64,000 nucleotides of DNA from contig NZ_CABFWF030000018.1 in NCBI RefSeq assembly GCF_902153245.2, positions 265,343 to 329,342 of the forward strand, written 5' to 3'. The notes beneath the pieces are model-generated. The model was not told where the DNA came from, ran no database searches, and saw only the letters and a list, made by a program, of their open reading frames with translations. Shown here piece by piece: positions 34,901 to 45,713 of this stretch. How positions within the stretch are numbered: position 1 is the first letter of the stretch; the number at the start of each line of letters is the position of its first letter. The DNA is from Pseudorhizobium endolithicum. GTDB lineage: Bacteria > Pseudomonadota > Alphaproteobacteria > Rhizobiales > Rhizobiaceae. The position numbers were made by a program, and so were the translations under genes.

Positions 34901-35583
34901 AAATCCGCACGCCCTTGAATGCGATCATCGGCTTTGCGGATATCATGGCAACGGAACGTTTCGGACCGGCGGGGCATCCGCGCTACGTGGAGTATGCCAA
35001 CGATATCGTCCGCTCCGGCCGGCACGTGCTCGACATCGTCAACGACCTCCTCGACATCTCGAAGATCGAGGCGGGCGAGATGGAACTGGAATTCGCGGCC
35101 GTGGAACTGAACGAAACGGTTTCCGAAACCGTTTCGCTGGTGCAGCCCCAGGCGAACGGCCAGCGGGTTATCATCCGCACCGCCCTCTCCCATGCCGTGC
35201 CGCCGGTCATGGCGGACCTGCGCTCGGTCAAGCAGATCGTCCTCAACATCCTCTCGAACGCGATCCGGTTCACGCCTTCGGGCGGGCAGATCGTGGTGTC
35301 TACCGCTTACGAGGCGAACGGAAGCGTGGTGCTGCGTGTCCGCGACACGGGCATCGGCATGACCCGCGCCGAACTGGACCTGGCCATGAAGCCGTTCCGG
35401 CAGGTCGCAGGCAGTACCCGGAAACGCGGCGACGGCACCGGACTTGGGCTGCCGCTGACCAAGGCCATGGTGGACGCCAACCGGGCAACCTTCGCAATCA
35501 ACTCCGCACCCCGTGAAGGAACGCTCGTCGAAATCACCTTTCCTGCCCAGAGGGTGCTTGCGAACCGGGACCTGCCGATCTAG
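31996..35583 (+). CDS. cbrA: Multi-PAS sensor histidine kinase, CbrA/PdhS type
   Basis: A 1195-residue protein with no clear transmembrane segment. In order: a PAS-like N terminus (about 20-150), an acidic Ala/Glu-rich linker, a PAS-like region containing TWSGKTIWWPVEGTSLRVP (about 325-440), a second long disordered linker (about 450-690), two PAS domains (about 691-785 and 823-935), a dimerisation domain with phospho-His968 in HVSHEIRTPLNAIIGFADIM, and an ATPase domain with DTGIGM and GDGTGLGLPLTK. The dimerisation sequence is that of DivJ/PleC/PdhS kinases, which act on DivK in cell-cycle control; Sinorhizobium CbrA belongs here. ATG 31996 is the likely start, though no Shine-Dalgarno site is evident. 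Confidence 0.8.
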   Translation: MTANQYPFIDLAVHERVRDHFAAGDAIVLFSADMAAVLWANGRGARLFGYDSVYDFLDQGPRQHDILYRQIEAAGQRVAATRSRATLTIRISSGFRSVPVAAGCETIDVAGEPAVLFTTQQTTSRNRPGTGMIDGLDDPGTHVAVIDSTGEVLDASPDFSHLGLTRHTGQMLATMAASDPSRLVKRPVPTEKGYLPAAIGKLSDDPALHLLLVVETVPSGMDLAPDAEETGPLAATEVKDRSDDGFRIAIEAVADIEETPDEEEITTLDLDGQAEAAEDAPRESHATAEEQAEANAAPASAAISPGGADPGDHPSAAREQPPEERFAFRKDSRATRFVWKIDADGCFREVSDEFAATVGPRAADISGTTFTELADRLHLDPDGRVGELLRRRDTWSGKTIWWPVEGTSLRVPIDLAALPTYTRDRIFDGFRGFGIIRVGDAVEDPHALGMTLAAASGQTADLEAPTAALDAAAAEEPASIVEAEREEAHTDPADPSTEDGMAAAPLSAGDEGGETVPAAAGGTPAEDGSPAVEGGSGQFDLPEGEKPALRLVENASPAGSEKIVQLPDRRVRREGLSPVEQAAFREIARQLDTFVGRRSEDAKDAASKDRPSDTTVTEPAAPQADFEPAPVADTVETASAAQEAAPPAETPPAQASSEPALASDPDPADEIDARDGEPNADRPPVSRERTGLTGEILDQMPVALLVHSGDTLIHGNPEFLRLTGYPSIEALAEIGGLDALLQRQDLEGTDDHPSGLVVVRANDDIVPVTARLQSVRFEDATALLLALMPVAEEPQALSERKEADVIPLARPVPEQMARLQVEAEELRAILETATDGVVILGLDGNIRSMNRAASALFNYDNDEIDGKPFVMLFAHESQKAIMEYLTRLSDQGVASLLNDGREVIGREASGGFIPLFMTIGRLTSSNGFCAVIRDVTQWKRTEEELRTAKRAAETANAHKSEFLAHVSHEIRTPLNAIIGFADIMATERFGPAGHPRYVEYANDIVRSGRHVLDIVNDLLDISKIEAGEMELEFAAVELNETVSETVSLVQPQANGQRVIIRTALSHAVPPVMADLRSVKQIVLNILSNAIRFTPSGGQIVVSTAYEANGSVVLRVRDTGIGMTRAELDLAMKPFRQVAGSTRKRGDGTGLGLPLTKAMVDANRATFAINSAPREGTLVEITFPAQRVLANRDLPI

Positions 35584-35613
35584 CAGATTTCCTCGTCTCG
35601 AGAGGATCCACAC

Positions 35614-37281
35614 TTGCGGGTTTCCCAGCAAACGAGCAGCGCGACGCCGCGGCGGCCACCCCGGATCGGAGCCGGACTGGCGGTCTTCACGGCGGCGATC
35701 GTCGCCGCGCCCATCATCGCCGTTCTGTGGATAGCTGTCACCGGCGGAGACGACAGCTGGCGCCATATCCTGGCGAACGTCATTCCGCGCGCGGCACTCC
35801 GGACGCTGGAACTGCTTCTGCTGACCGGCGGGCTCAGCGCGTTCTTCGGAATCCTGACTGCCTGGCTGGTGACCAGCTACGATTTCCCGATGCGCCGCAT
35901 CCTCTCGGTCCTGCTCGTCCTGCCGCTCGCCATCCCCTCCTATCTCGCCGCGTATGCGTTCGGGGAATTCGCGGATTTCACGGGTCCGCTGCAGACCGCC
36001 TATCGTGCCGTGTTCGGATTTCGGACCTCCCGCGACTACTCCTTCCCTGACATACGATCCATGGGGGGCGCAGTGGTGATCCTGAGCTCGGTGCTCTACC
36101 CGTACATATACCTCGCCTGTCGCTCCATGTTCCTGATGCAGGGACGCGCCGCCGCCGATGTCGCCCGTACGCTCGGCGCCAGTCCGGCCAAGGTCTTCTG
36201 GCGGGTCCAGATCCCCATGGCCCGGCCGGCAATCGTGATCGGCCTGACGCTCGTGACGATGGAGACGCTGAACGACATCGGCGCGGTGCAATTTCTGGGC
36301 ATCAACACCCTCACCTTCGCGGTCTATGACACATGGCTCAATCGCGGCAGCCTCGGCGGCGCAGCCCAGATCGCTGTCGCGATGCTGGGGCTCGTGGCGC
36401 TGCTGATCTGGCTGGAACGTGCTGCCCGGCGGAGCCAGCGATATTCGAGCAACCGGACCACGGCGGCGGTGTATGATGTGGTCCGGATCCGCCTGTCCGG
36501 GCCGAGGGCGGTCGCAGCAGCCTGCGCCTGCATCATCCCCGTCGTGGCGGGATTCATCATTCCGGTTGCAGTCCTCGGAAGCTTTGCGTTGCGCAGGCTG
36601 GACCAGTACCTTGATGCGAGGCTGCTGGATGCCTTCTGGAACAGTGTGCTGGTTTCGGCGTCGACCGCCGCCATCGCCGTTCTGCTCGGTTTCGTCCTCT
36701 CCTATGCCATGCGGTGCGATCGATCATCGGCCACCGCGTTTGCCGGACGGGTAGCCTCCCTCGGCTACGGGATCCCGGGCACGGTCCTCGCCATCGGCGT
36801 GCTGATCCCGATGGCCAGCCTCGACAATGCCCTCGACGGCTTCCTGCGATCGAACTTCGGGATTTCGACCGGCCTTCTCCTTTCCGGCAGCGGCGCAGCG
36901 ATCGTCTACGCCTGCATCGCCCGGTTCATGACCATGGCCGAGGGCACGCTGGACGCCGGCTTCCAGAAGCTCTCACCACACCTCGACATGGCCGCCCGGA
37001 CCCTGGGCCGCAGCCAGTTGCAGGCGCTGTCGTCGGTCCTTCTCCCGAATATCCGGCCCGCGATGATAACGGCGGCCCTTCTGGTGTTCATCGAAACGAT
37101 GAAGGAACTCTCGGCCACCATGCTGTTGAGGCCGTTCAACTTCAACACGCTGGCGACGCTCGTCTACGAGGACGCCTCCCGCGCCAGGATCGAGGATTCG
37201 TCCGTGGCAGCCATGATCATCATCGCCGCCGGACTGATCCCGGTCGTGCTGGTCTCGCGCTCCCTCGACAAGCGGCCCTGA
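35614..37281 (+). CDS. fbpB: Fe(3+) ABC transporter permease
   Basis: A 555-residue permease with two homologous six-helix halves, the FbpB/SfuB layout. Each half carries an EAA-type loop for ATPase contact: ADVARTLGASPAKVFWRVQIPMARPAI in the first, LDMAARTLGRSQLQALSSVLLPNIRPAM in the second. It starts at TTG 35614, with AGAGGA eight bases upstream. It follows the CbrA-like kinase gene by 30 bp and ends at a clear terminator. The binding protein fbpA is 9 kb away and the ATPase is not in this window, so the transporter genes are scattered. No iron box lies directly before it. Confidence 0.85.
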   Translation: MRVSQQTSSATPRRPPRIGAGLAVFTAAIVAAPIIAVLWIAVTGGDDSWRHILANVIPRAALRTLELLLLTGGLSAFFGILTAWLVTSYDFPMRRILSVLLVLPLAIPSYLAAYAFGEFADFTGPLQTAYRAVFGFRTSRDYSFPDIRSMGGAVVILSSVLYPYIYLACRSMFLMQGRAAADVARTLGASPAKVFWRVQIPMARPAIVIGLTLVTMETLNDIGAVQFLGINTLTFAVYDTWLNRGSLGGAAQIAVAMLGLVALLIWLERAARRSQRYSSNRTTAAVYDVVRIRLSGPRAVAAACACIIPVVAGFIIPVAVLGSFALRRLDQYLDARLLDAFWNSVLVSASTAAIAVLLGFVLSYAMRCDRSSATAFAGRVASLGYGIPGTVLAIGVLIPMASLDNALDGFLRSNFGISTGLLLSGSGAAIVYACIARFMTMAEGTLDAGFQKLSPHLDMAARTLGRSQLQALSSVLLPNIRPAMITAALLVFIETMKELSATMLLRPFNFNTLATLVYEDASRARIEDSSVAAMIIIAAGLIPVVLVSRSLDKRP

Positions 37282-37290
37282 GACGAGGGC

Positions 37291-37320
37291 AAAAAAGAAG
37301 GCGGCTGGTGCCGCCTTTTA
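37291..37320 (+). terminator. Intrinsic terminator of fbpB
   Basis: AAGGCGGC (37298-37305) pairs perfectly with GCCGCCTT (37310-37317) around TGGT and runs into TTTT, 10-16 bp after the fbpB stop. The preceding A-run makes it potentially bidirectional. The rest of the gap to 37527 shows nothing recognisable. Confidence 0.88.
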
Positions 37321-37527
37321 GGTAATGCTGTCTGACGTGCCGATCGGATCCTCATGTCCGGGAGCGCCGCTCCAGATCCGGCTTGCACGAGATAACTCTG
37401 TGCTGCTTTACTCTTGGCCAACACTTCCTAACAGCGCGTTAAAACGATACACGAGGTCTCGCACCCGCCGGGGATGTCCGAAAAGGATTCGGGATCGCTC
37501 CGGAATGGGCCACCCTGGCCTTAACCA

Positions 37528-39480
<1,953 letters not shown>

Positions 39481-39645
39481 GCATTTCCTCCATCCCAATA
39501 AAGACCGATATAGCATGCTGCAGCGCAGAATAAACCGCCACCGCCGGGAAGCGGGCGACGTTTGCACCCTCCACGGATTTCCTATATCGCCATCGCAGCC
39601 GCCCTGACGCCGGCGGACAACCCGACCTCTCAGATCGCGTGACGC

Positions 39646-41475
39646 ATGCAGGCGATGGCTCGCACCAGACTGACACGAATTTGGCGCCGCTGGTGGCGGC
39701 CGGTCACGCTCGTCATAGCACTCCTTCTCCTGGCCGCGCTCGCCGTGCGGCTCGTGGCACCGGTCGTCGTATCGACTGCGGCCGTGCGTGAAGCAATGGA
39801 GCGGACACTGGCGGACTGGACGGGCCATGAGGTAACGGTGGATGGCTCTCCGACCCTTACCTTCTGGCCGGAGCCGCGGATCGAACTGAGCCGCGTGTCG
39901 ATCGTGAAACCGGCAATCAAGGGGGTAACGGTTCTCGCACGCATTTCCAGCGTGTCCGCGGAGTTCAATTTCCTCGGTGCGTTTCGCGGACGACCGGCAT
40001 TCGAGGACTTCATCCTTTCCGAACCGGAAATCTACCTCACCCGAAACGAAATGGGCGAGTTGAACTGGATGAAAGAGGGTCTTCTCGGAGACGCGGCGCT
40101 CAATGCCACGCCGGCCGGCGCCGCTGTCTCGATCGACCCGTCCCTCGATCGCGACATCGGCGACGTGCTCATCGAGAACGGCCGACTGGAACTAAGGGAC
40201 AGCATCACCGGGCTGGACTGGATGGCGTCCGGCATAACCGGCGAACTTCATTGGCCCAGATTTTCCGAGCCGGCCTCTCTGGAGGTAACAGCGCTCCTCA
40301 ACGGAAGACAGATCGATGTCGACCTCGCATCGGGGCAGCCCCTCCTGCTTCTTTCGGGACGAGAGGCCTCGCTCGATCTGGACCTGAACTCCGACCTGCT
40401 ACTGGCGCAGTTCAGCGGCCGTGCCAGCCTCGCGGAGCATGGGTTTGTTTCCGGTGAACTCGGCTTTTCCGGCACCGACGCCGGCGCTGCTGCCGCCTGG
40501 ATGGGAATGCCGGGTTCCATATTGGAAAATGGCCAGCCGTTTTCTTTCGGGGCCGAGGTGCTGACGACCGAAGAGGCTTTGCGCTTCGACAGGCTGCGCA
40601 TGTCAATGAACCGGATGGAGGCAACCGGCATCGCCGACCTTCTGTTCCCGGCGGAGCGGCCACCACGGCTGACCGGCACACTGGCAATCGACCGGCTGGA
40701 TCTTGTCGCGCTGAGGCCCCTTATGAACCCCGGCAGGGGGAGCGGCAGCGCCGACCAACTGCTGCAGGGGCTGGAACTTGATCTGCGCCTCTCGGCACGG
40801 GAGGTTGCAGCCGGTTCCTTTTCCCTGGCACAGGCGGCGCTGAGCATCGTGAACGAGAACAGCCAGTTCCGCACCGATATCGTCGATGGTTCGTTGGAGG
40901 GTGGCAGGATCACCGGCCGGATGGTGACGGTGTCAGAACCCGGCGAGCCGAAGACCGATCTGCAACTGGCCGTCCGCGACGCCAATCTGGAAGCGATCTT
41001 CCAGAAACTGGGCGTCAGCGGGCCTATACCTGTCGCGACGGGCTCCCTGGAGCTTTCCGCCACGCTTCCTCAAGGGGAGTGGGAGCGCCTGCAGGAGGGC
41101 CGCGGCTCCTTCCGCATCACGACGGCTGCCGGCATCCTGCCGGACCTGGATCCCGGAACCATCCTTCATCGGGTGGGAAACCGGACTTACCTGCCGCTGA
41201 AGAACCCGGAAGGACAGGATTTCCTGTACCAGCGCCTCGATCTTTCCGCGACCTTCGAGCGGGGACTTGCGGAAATCCAGTCCGGCGTCATCGAAGGCGA
41301 TGCGATCAACGTGACGCTCTCCGGCCTTCTCCCCCTCGACGGGGGCGGGCTGGCGTTGTCCGCGATGCTGACGCCGGCGGCGGCGCCGACCAAATCCAGC
41401 GCATTGTTCATAGGCGGATCGGTCGCCGAGCCCGTGGTTATCACCCAGATAGCTGATCCGGCTGGTGGGCGGTAG
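39646..41475 (+). CDS. AsmA-family protein
   Basis: A 609-residue protein with one N-terminal transmembrane helix ([23 protein letters not shown]) and a long beta-rich periplasmic region. The first 150 residues ([32 protein letters not shown]) match the AsmA N-terminal domain. The C-terminal part ([24 protein letters not shown] and following) matches the AsmA C-terminal module. AsmA-like proteins are thought to move phospholipids between membranes or help outer-membrane assembly. ATG 39655 is an alternative start. Confidence 0.8.
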   Translation: MQAMARTRLTRIWRRWWRPVTLVIALLLLAALAVRLVAPVVVSTAAVREAMERTLADWTGHEVTVDGSPTLTFWPEPRIELSRVSIVKPAIKGVTVLARISSVSAEFNFLGAFRGRPAFEDFILSEPEIYLTRNEMGELNWMKEGLLGDAALNATPAGAAVSIDPSLDRDIGDVLIENGRLELRDSITGLDWMASGITGELHWPRFSEPASLEVTALLNGRQIDVDLASGQPLLLLSGREASLDLDLNSDLLLAQFSGRASLAEHGFVSGELGFSGTDAGAAAAWMGMPGSILENGQPFSFGAEVLTTEEALRFDRLRMSMNRMEATGIADLLFPAERPPRLTGTLAIDRLDLVALRPLMNPGRGSGSADQLLQGLELDLRLSAREVAAGSFSLAQAALSIVNENSQFRTDIVDGSLEGGRITGRMVTVSEPGEPKTDLQLAVRDANLEAIFQKLGVSGPIPVATGSLELSATLPQGEWERLQEGRGSFRITTAAGILPDLDPGTILHRVGNRTYLPLKNPEGQDFLYQRLDLSATFERGLAEIQSGVIEGDAINVTLSGLLPLDGGGLALSAMLTPAAAPTKSSALFIGGSVAEPVVITQIADPAGGR

Positions 41476-41524
41476 CTCCCCGCCACGACCGCCGTCTCTT
41501 CCGTCTCCGTCAAGCTCTACCGTC

Positions 41525-42343
41525 TCACGCCGCTCCCCGCAGCGCCACGTGTTCGTCGCGGATGCGCCGAAGCTCCGCGCGCTTGGATGTGATCGAGGCA
41601 GCGATCACGCCGATCGTCACGAGCCCGATGAGGATCGTGCAGATTGCGTTGATCTCCGGCGTCACGCCGAGCCTGACCTGCGAATAGATCTTGATCGGCA
41701 GCGTCGTGGCACCAGGACCGGTCGTGAAGCTCGCGATCACGAGGTCGTCGAGAGACAGGGTAAAAGCCAGCATCCATCCTGCCACGACGGCCGGCATGAT
41801 CAGCGGCAAGGTGATCCTGAAGAAGGTCTTGACCGGCGGGCAACCGAGATCCTGGGCGGCCTCCTCGAGGCTGCGGTCGAAGGTGAGCAGCCGCGACTGC
41901 ACGACGATCGCCACATAGCACATCGAGAAGGTCGTATGGGCAATGGTGACGGTCCAGAAGCCGCGGTCGACGTTCAACGCCACGAAGAGCAACAGCAGCG
42001 AAAGCCCGGTGATGACCTCCGGCATGACGAGCGGAGCATAGATCATTCCCGAGAAGAGCGTCTTGCCCGGAAAGCGGGCATAGCGCACCAGCGAAAGCGC
42101 CGCCATCGTACCGAGGACGGTACCGATCGTCGCGCTCAGGATCGCGACACGGGCGGTCACCCAGGCCGCGTCCATCAGACCCTCGTTCGACCACATGGCC
42201 GAATACCACTGCAGCGAAAATCCGCCCCAGACCGTGACCAGCCGCGAGGCATTGAACGAATAGATCACCAGGATGATGATCGGGATGTAGAGGAAGGCGA
42301 AGCCGAGGGTCAGGATTACCGGATCGAAGCGGGACGACTTCAT
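41525..42343 (-). CDS. potI: Putrescine/spermidine ABC transporter permease PotI
   Basis: A 272-residue six-helix permease. The EAA loop reads LEEAAQDLGCPPVKTFFRITLPLIMPAVVAG, matching PotC/PotI. The TLSLDDLVIASFTTGPG region just after it is typical of polyamine permeases. It is the last gene of potF-G-H-I on the minus strand, three bases after potH. Confidence 0.92.
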   Translation of the reverse strand: MKSSRFDPVILTLGFAFLYIPIIILVIYSFNASRLVTVWGGFSLQWYSAMWSNEGLMDAAWVTARVAILSATIGTVLGTMAALSLVRYARFPGKTLFSGMIYAPLVMPEVITGLSLLLLFVALNVDRGFWTVTIAHTTFSMCYVAIVVQSRLLTFDRSLEEAAQDLGCPPVKTFFRITLPLIMPAVVAGWMLAFTLSLDDLVIASFTTGPGATTLPIKIYSQVRLGVTPEINAICTILIGLVTIGVIAASITSKRAELRRIRDEHVALRGAA

Positions 42344-42346
42344 GGC

Positions 42347-43255
42347 CTACCTCACCTTCTGCTGCTGGTTCTGGAAGATCACGATCGGGATCACGAGCAC
42401 CAGAAGCAGCAGCACGGCAACCGCCGAGGCCAGCGGCCAGTCGCGGTTTCCGAAGAATTCGGTCCAGAGCGTCTTGCCGATCATCAGCGTCTCCGCACCG
42501 CCGAGAAGATCCGGGATGACGAACTCTCCGGTGATGGGAATGAAGCAGATCATCGAGCCGGCGATCACGCCCGGCAGGGAAAGCGGAAAGGTGATGCGCC
42601 AAAAGGCCTTGAGCGGCGGGCATCCGAGATCGTTCGCCGCCTCCAGCAGCGTGGCGTCCATTTTTTCGAGCGCAGAATAGAGCGGCAGCACCATGAACGG
42701 CAGGTACGAGTAGACGATGCCGATGAAGACCGCCGTATCTGTCCGGAAGATCTGCACCTGCTCGCCAGGCCCGAGCAGCCCTATCGCCTGCAACAGCACG
42801 GTCAGCAGCCCCTCCGGCTTCAGGATTCCGATCCAGGCATAGACCCGGATCAGGAACGAGGTCCAGAACGGCAGGATCACCATCATCACCAGCGTCGGCC
42901 GCCAGCCCGTGGGCGCGCGCGCCATCGCAAGCGCCATGGGATAGCCGATCAGCAGCAACAGGAGTGTCGAGATGAAGGCCATCCGCAGCGACGAGAGGTA
43001 GGAATCGATGTAGAGCGGGTCCTCCATCAGGAACGTGTAGTTCTCGAAGTCCAGCTGCGAGACGAAGTCGCCGAGCGCGCCCAGTCCTTCCAGGACGGGC
43101 GTGTAGGGCGGCATGGCGATCGCCGTGTCCGACAGCGAAATCTTCAGGATGATCAGGAACGGCGCCGCGAAGAACAGCAGCAGCCAGATATAGGGCACCG
43201 CCACGACGAGCCAGCGGGCCGGACCTGCATTGGGGTTGGTTGCCGTCTCTGCCAT
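42347..43255 (-). CDS. potH: Putrescine/spermidine ABC transporter permease PotH
   Basis: A 302-residue permease with six predicted helices and the EAA loop LLEAANDLGCPPLKAFWRITFPLSLPGVIAG. FIPITGEFVIPDLLGGAETLMIG is the conserved PotB/PotH segment. It pairs with PotI to form the membrane channel. It begins 11 bp after the end of potG. Confidence 0.92.
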   Translation of the reverse strand: MAETATNPNAGPARWLVVAVPYIWLLLFFAAPFLIILKISLSDTAIAMPPYTPVLEGLGALGDFVSQLDFENYTFLMEDPLYIDSYLSSLRMAFISTLLLLLIGYPMALAMARAPTGWRPTLVMMVILPFWTSFLIRVYAWIGILKPEGLLTVLLQAIGLLGPGEQVQIFRTDTAVFIGIVYSYLPFMVLPLYSALEKMDATLLEAANDLGCPPLKAFWRITFPLSLPGVIAGSMICFIPITGEFVIPDLLGGAETLMIGKTLWTEFFGNRDWPLASAVAVLLLLVLVIPIVIFQNQQQKVR

Positions 43256-43266
43256 CGCCGCCCCCT

Positions 43267-44430
43267 TTATCTCGTCAGCACCAATCCGGCATCGCGCGGC
43301 CAGGTGAGCCAGACCATGTCGCCGAAGGTGATCGGCCTGTCCACGAGGCGGGAGACGTTGGCCTGTGCCGCACGGATGATCCGGCCGTCCGCGAAACTGA
43401 CGAGGAAGACCGAAAAGTCGCCGAGGTAGCCGATATCCCAGACTTCCCCATAGGCGGCGTTCACCGAAGTATCGGCCGGCTGATCCAGGCTGATGCGTAC
43501 CTTTTCCGGACGGATCGCGAAGGCGACGCGGTCACCGGCGGATGCCGGGCATTCCTGGTCCGCGGCCACGGCCACCGCCAGGCCGTCGCAGTCGAGGGAA
43601 ACGGCGCCCGGCGAACCGTTGCCGCTGCCGGCCGAAACGACGGTAGCCTCCATGATATTGATGTCGCCGATGAAGTCCGCGACGTAGCGGCTGTTGGGCG
43701 CCTCGTAGATTTCGGCGGGGGTCGCCACCTGCACGATCACGCCCTTGTCCATCACCGCAATCCGGTCGGAGACGGTCATCGCCTCCTCCTGGTCGTGGGT
43801 GACGATCAGGAAGGTCAGTCCCAGCGTATGCTGGATATCCATCAGCTCGAACTGAGTTTCCTCACGCAGCTTCCGGTCGAGGGCGCCGAGCGGTTCGTCG
43901 AGCAGGAGCACCTTGGGACGTTTTGCAAGCGAGCGCGCCAGCGCGACGCGCTGACGCTGGCCGCCGGAAAGCTGCCCCGGTTTCCGCCTGGCGAACTCCT
44001 CCAGCTTGACGAGCTTCAGCATCTCCTGGACACGCGCTTCGATCTCGCCCTTAGACAGCCTGTCCTGCTCCAGGCCGAAGGCGATGTTCTTCTCCACCGT
44101 CATGTGCGGAAAGAGCGCATAGCTCTGGAACATCATGTTGGTCGGCCGCCGATAGGGAGGCACGCCGGAAATGTCCTGTCCCTGGAGCAGGATCCGCCCT
44201 TCGGTCGGTTCCTCGAAGCCCGCCAGCATGCGCATCAGCGTGGTCTTGCCGCAGCCGGAGGGGCCGAGCAGCGAGAAGAACTCGCGTTCGTAGATGTCCA
44301 GGCTAAGATTGCTGACGGCGGTGAAATTACCGTATTTCTTGGTGATATTCTCGAACCGGATGAAGGGAGTTGCTGCGGGATCAGTCCAAGGTGCGAACTT
44401 GCGTTTTACAGGTCCCAGAGATTTCGCCAT
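43267..44430 (-). CDS. potG: Putrescine/spermidine ABC transporter ATPase PotG
   Basis: A 387-residue ATPase: Walker A GPSGCGKTT, Q-loop MMFQSYALFPHMTV, signature LSGGQRQRVALARSLA, Walker [14 protein letters not shown] and H-loop LIVTHDQEEAM, then a C-terminal TOBE regulatory domain with VAFAIRPEKVRISL. The start at 44430 is preferred because GGGGAG precedes it; a TTG 12 bp earlier is possible. It energises polyamine import through PotHI. A hairpin with a T-run separates it from potF, which may make its level lower than that of the binding protein. Confidence 0.93.
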   Translation of the reverse strand: MAKSLGPVKRKFAPWTDPAATPFIRFENITKKYGNFTAVSNLSLDIYEREFFSLLGPSGCGKTTLMRMLAGFEEPTEGRILLQGQDISGVPPYRRPTNMMFQSYALFPHMTVEKNIAFGLEQDRLSKGEIEARVQEMLKLVKLEEFARRKPGQLSGGQRQRVALARSLAKRPKVLLLDEPLGALDRKLREETQFELMDIQHTLGLTFLIVTHDQEEAMTVSDRIAVMDKGVIVQVATPAEIYEAPNSRYVADFIGDINIMEATVVSAGSGNGSPGAVSLDCDGLAVAVAADQECPASAGDRVAFAIRPEKVRISLDQPADTSVNAAYGEVWDIGYLGDFSVFLVSFADGRIIRAAQANVSRLVDRPITFGDMVWLTWPRDAGLVLTR

Positions 44431-44468
44431 GCCGCTCCCCAATGAGCTCCGTTGTCACCACGAAGAGG

Positions 44469-44493
44469 AAAAGGGCAGGTCCGAGACCTGCCC
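44469..44493 (-). terminator. Hairpin between potF and potG
   Basis: On the minus strand GGGCAGGTC and GACCTGCCC pair perfectly around a 3-nt loop and are followed by TTTTCC. It sits 8 bp after potF and 40 bp before potG, a partial terminator or mRNA-stabilising hairpin that would raise PotF relative to PotGHI. Confidence 0.75.
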
Positions 44494-44501
44494 CTTGATG
44501 C

Positions 44502-45599
44502 TCAGCTACCCGTCTTGATCTGGGTCCAGAGCCGGTTGAGGACGCGCTGCTCTCGCGGGCCGTATGGGGAGATCGTGAAGAGCTTGGAAACGGTCTCCTC
44601 CGGCGGATAGACGGCCGGGTTTTCCAGCACTTCCTTGTCGATGAACTCCTGCGAGGCGAGGTTGCCGTTCGCATACTGGACGTAGTTGGAAGCCTTGGCG
44701 ATCACCTCCGGCTTCATCAGGTAATTGATGAATTCGTGGGCTTCCTCGACATTCTTGGCATCCGCGGGGATGGCGAGATTGTCGAACCACATATAGGTGC
44801 CTTCCTTCGGGATCACGTATTCCACCTTGACCCCGTTGCCGGCCTCTTCGGCGCGGGCCTTGGCCTGGAGAATATCGCCCGACCAGCCCATGGTGATGCA
44901 GGTATCGCCATTGGCAAGCTCATCGATATATGCGGAGGAGTTGAACGTCTTCACGTGCGGGCGGATGTTCATGTAGACCTCGCCGCCCGCTTCCAGATCG
45001 GCGGTTTCCTTGCTGTCGGGGTCCTTGCCGATGTAGTTCATCGCGATCGCGAATGTCTCGTCGGAGGCGTCGAGGATGTTGATGCCGCAGGCCTTCAGCT
45101 TCTCGGCGTTCTCGGGCTTGAAGAGGATATCCCAGCTGTCGACCGGAACATCGCCCAGCGCCGCCTTCACCTTGTCGACATTGTAGCCGATGCCGGTGGT
45201 CCCCCACATGTAGTTCACGGCAAACTCGTTGCCGGGATCGTACTTGGCGAGCCGCTCGGTGATCTGCGGCCACATGTTGGAGAGATTGGGCAGCTTCGAC
45301 TTGTCGAGCTTCTGGAACACGCCCGCCTGGATCTGGCGGGCAAGGAAAGGTCCGGTCGGCACCACCACGTCATAGCCCGATCCCCCCGCCAACAGCTTGG
45401 TCTCGACGATCTCGTTGGAATCGAAGACGTCGTAGACGACCTTGATGCCCGTTTCCTTGGTGAAGTCCTCAAGGATCGACTCGTCAATGTAGTCGGACCA
45501 GTTGTAGACATGGACCACCCGTTCCTGCGCGACGGCGGCAGTGGCGGCAATCGCGATGCCGGCAACGGTTGCGGCAAGACGGAGGAAGTTGGTTTTCAT
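44502..45599 (-). CDS. potF: Putrescine/spermidine-binding periplasmic protein PotF
   Basis: A 365-residue polyamine-binding protein. A signal peptide (MKTNFLRLAATVAGIAIAA, cleaved near AVA-QERV) is followed by HVYNWSDYIDESILEDF, the hallmark start of PotD/PotF. The later FAVNYMWGTTGIGYN and IPKEGTYMWFDNLAIP segments line the ligand pocket. AGGAGAG stands before ATG 45599. It is the first gene of the pot operon. Together with two PuuA/PuuB-type pairs in this window it forms a polyamine uptake and use set. Confidence 0.94.
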   Translation of the reverse strand: MKTNFLRLAATVAGIAIAATAAVAQERVVHVYNWSDYIDESILEDFTKETGIKVVYDVFDSNEIVETKLLAGGSGYDVVVPTGPFLARQIQAGVFQKLDKSKLPNLSNMWPQITERLAKYDPGNEFAVNYMWGTTGIGYNVDKVKAALGDVPVDSWDILFKPENAEKLKACGINILDASDETFAIAMNYIGKDPDSKETADLEAGGEVYMNIRPHVKTFNSSAYIDELANGDTCITMGWSGDILQAKARAEEAGNGVKVEYVIPKEGTYMWFDNLAIPADAKNVEEAHEFINYLMKPEVIAKASNYVQYANGNLASQEFIDKEVLENPAVYPPEETVSKLFTISPYGPREQRVLNRLWTQIKTGS

Positions 45600-45713
45600 G
45601 ATCTCTCCTGTTCCCTTTTATGCAGGACCGTCGGACGGTCCGTTCTCCATGATCAGGCGAGAGTAAGAAGGAAATTTTGCACCCACAAGTGAAATGTGCG
45701 CTGCATCAAGCGC

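Noticed and set aside
34174..36291. Long minus-strand reading frame (705 codons) opposite the kinase and fbpB
   Set aside because: His/Arg/Gly-rich composition typical of antisense shadows; the plus strand carries clear kinase and permease motifs.
41465..43429. Plus-strand frame (654 codons) opposite potI and potH
   Set aside because: Composition is almost wholly charged and disordered, and the opposite strand encodes recognised permeases.
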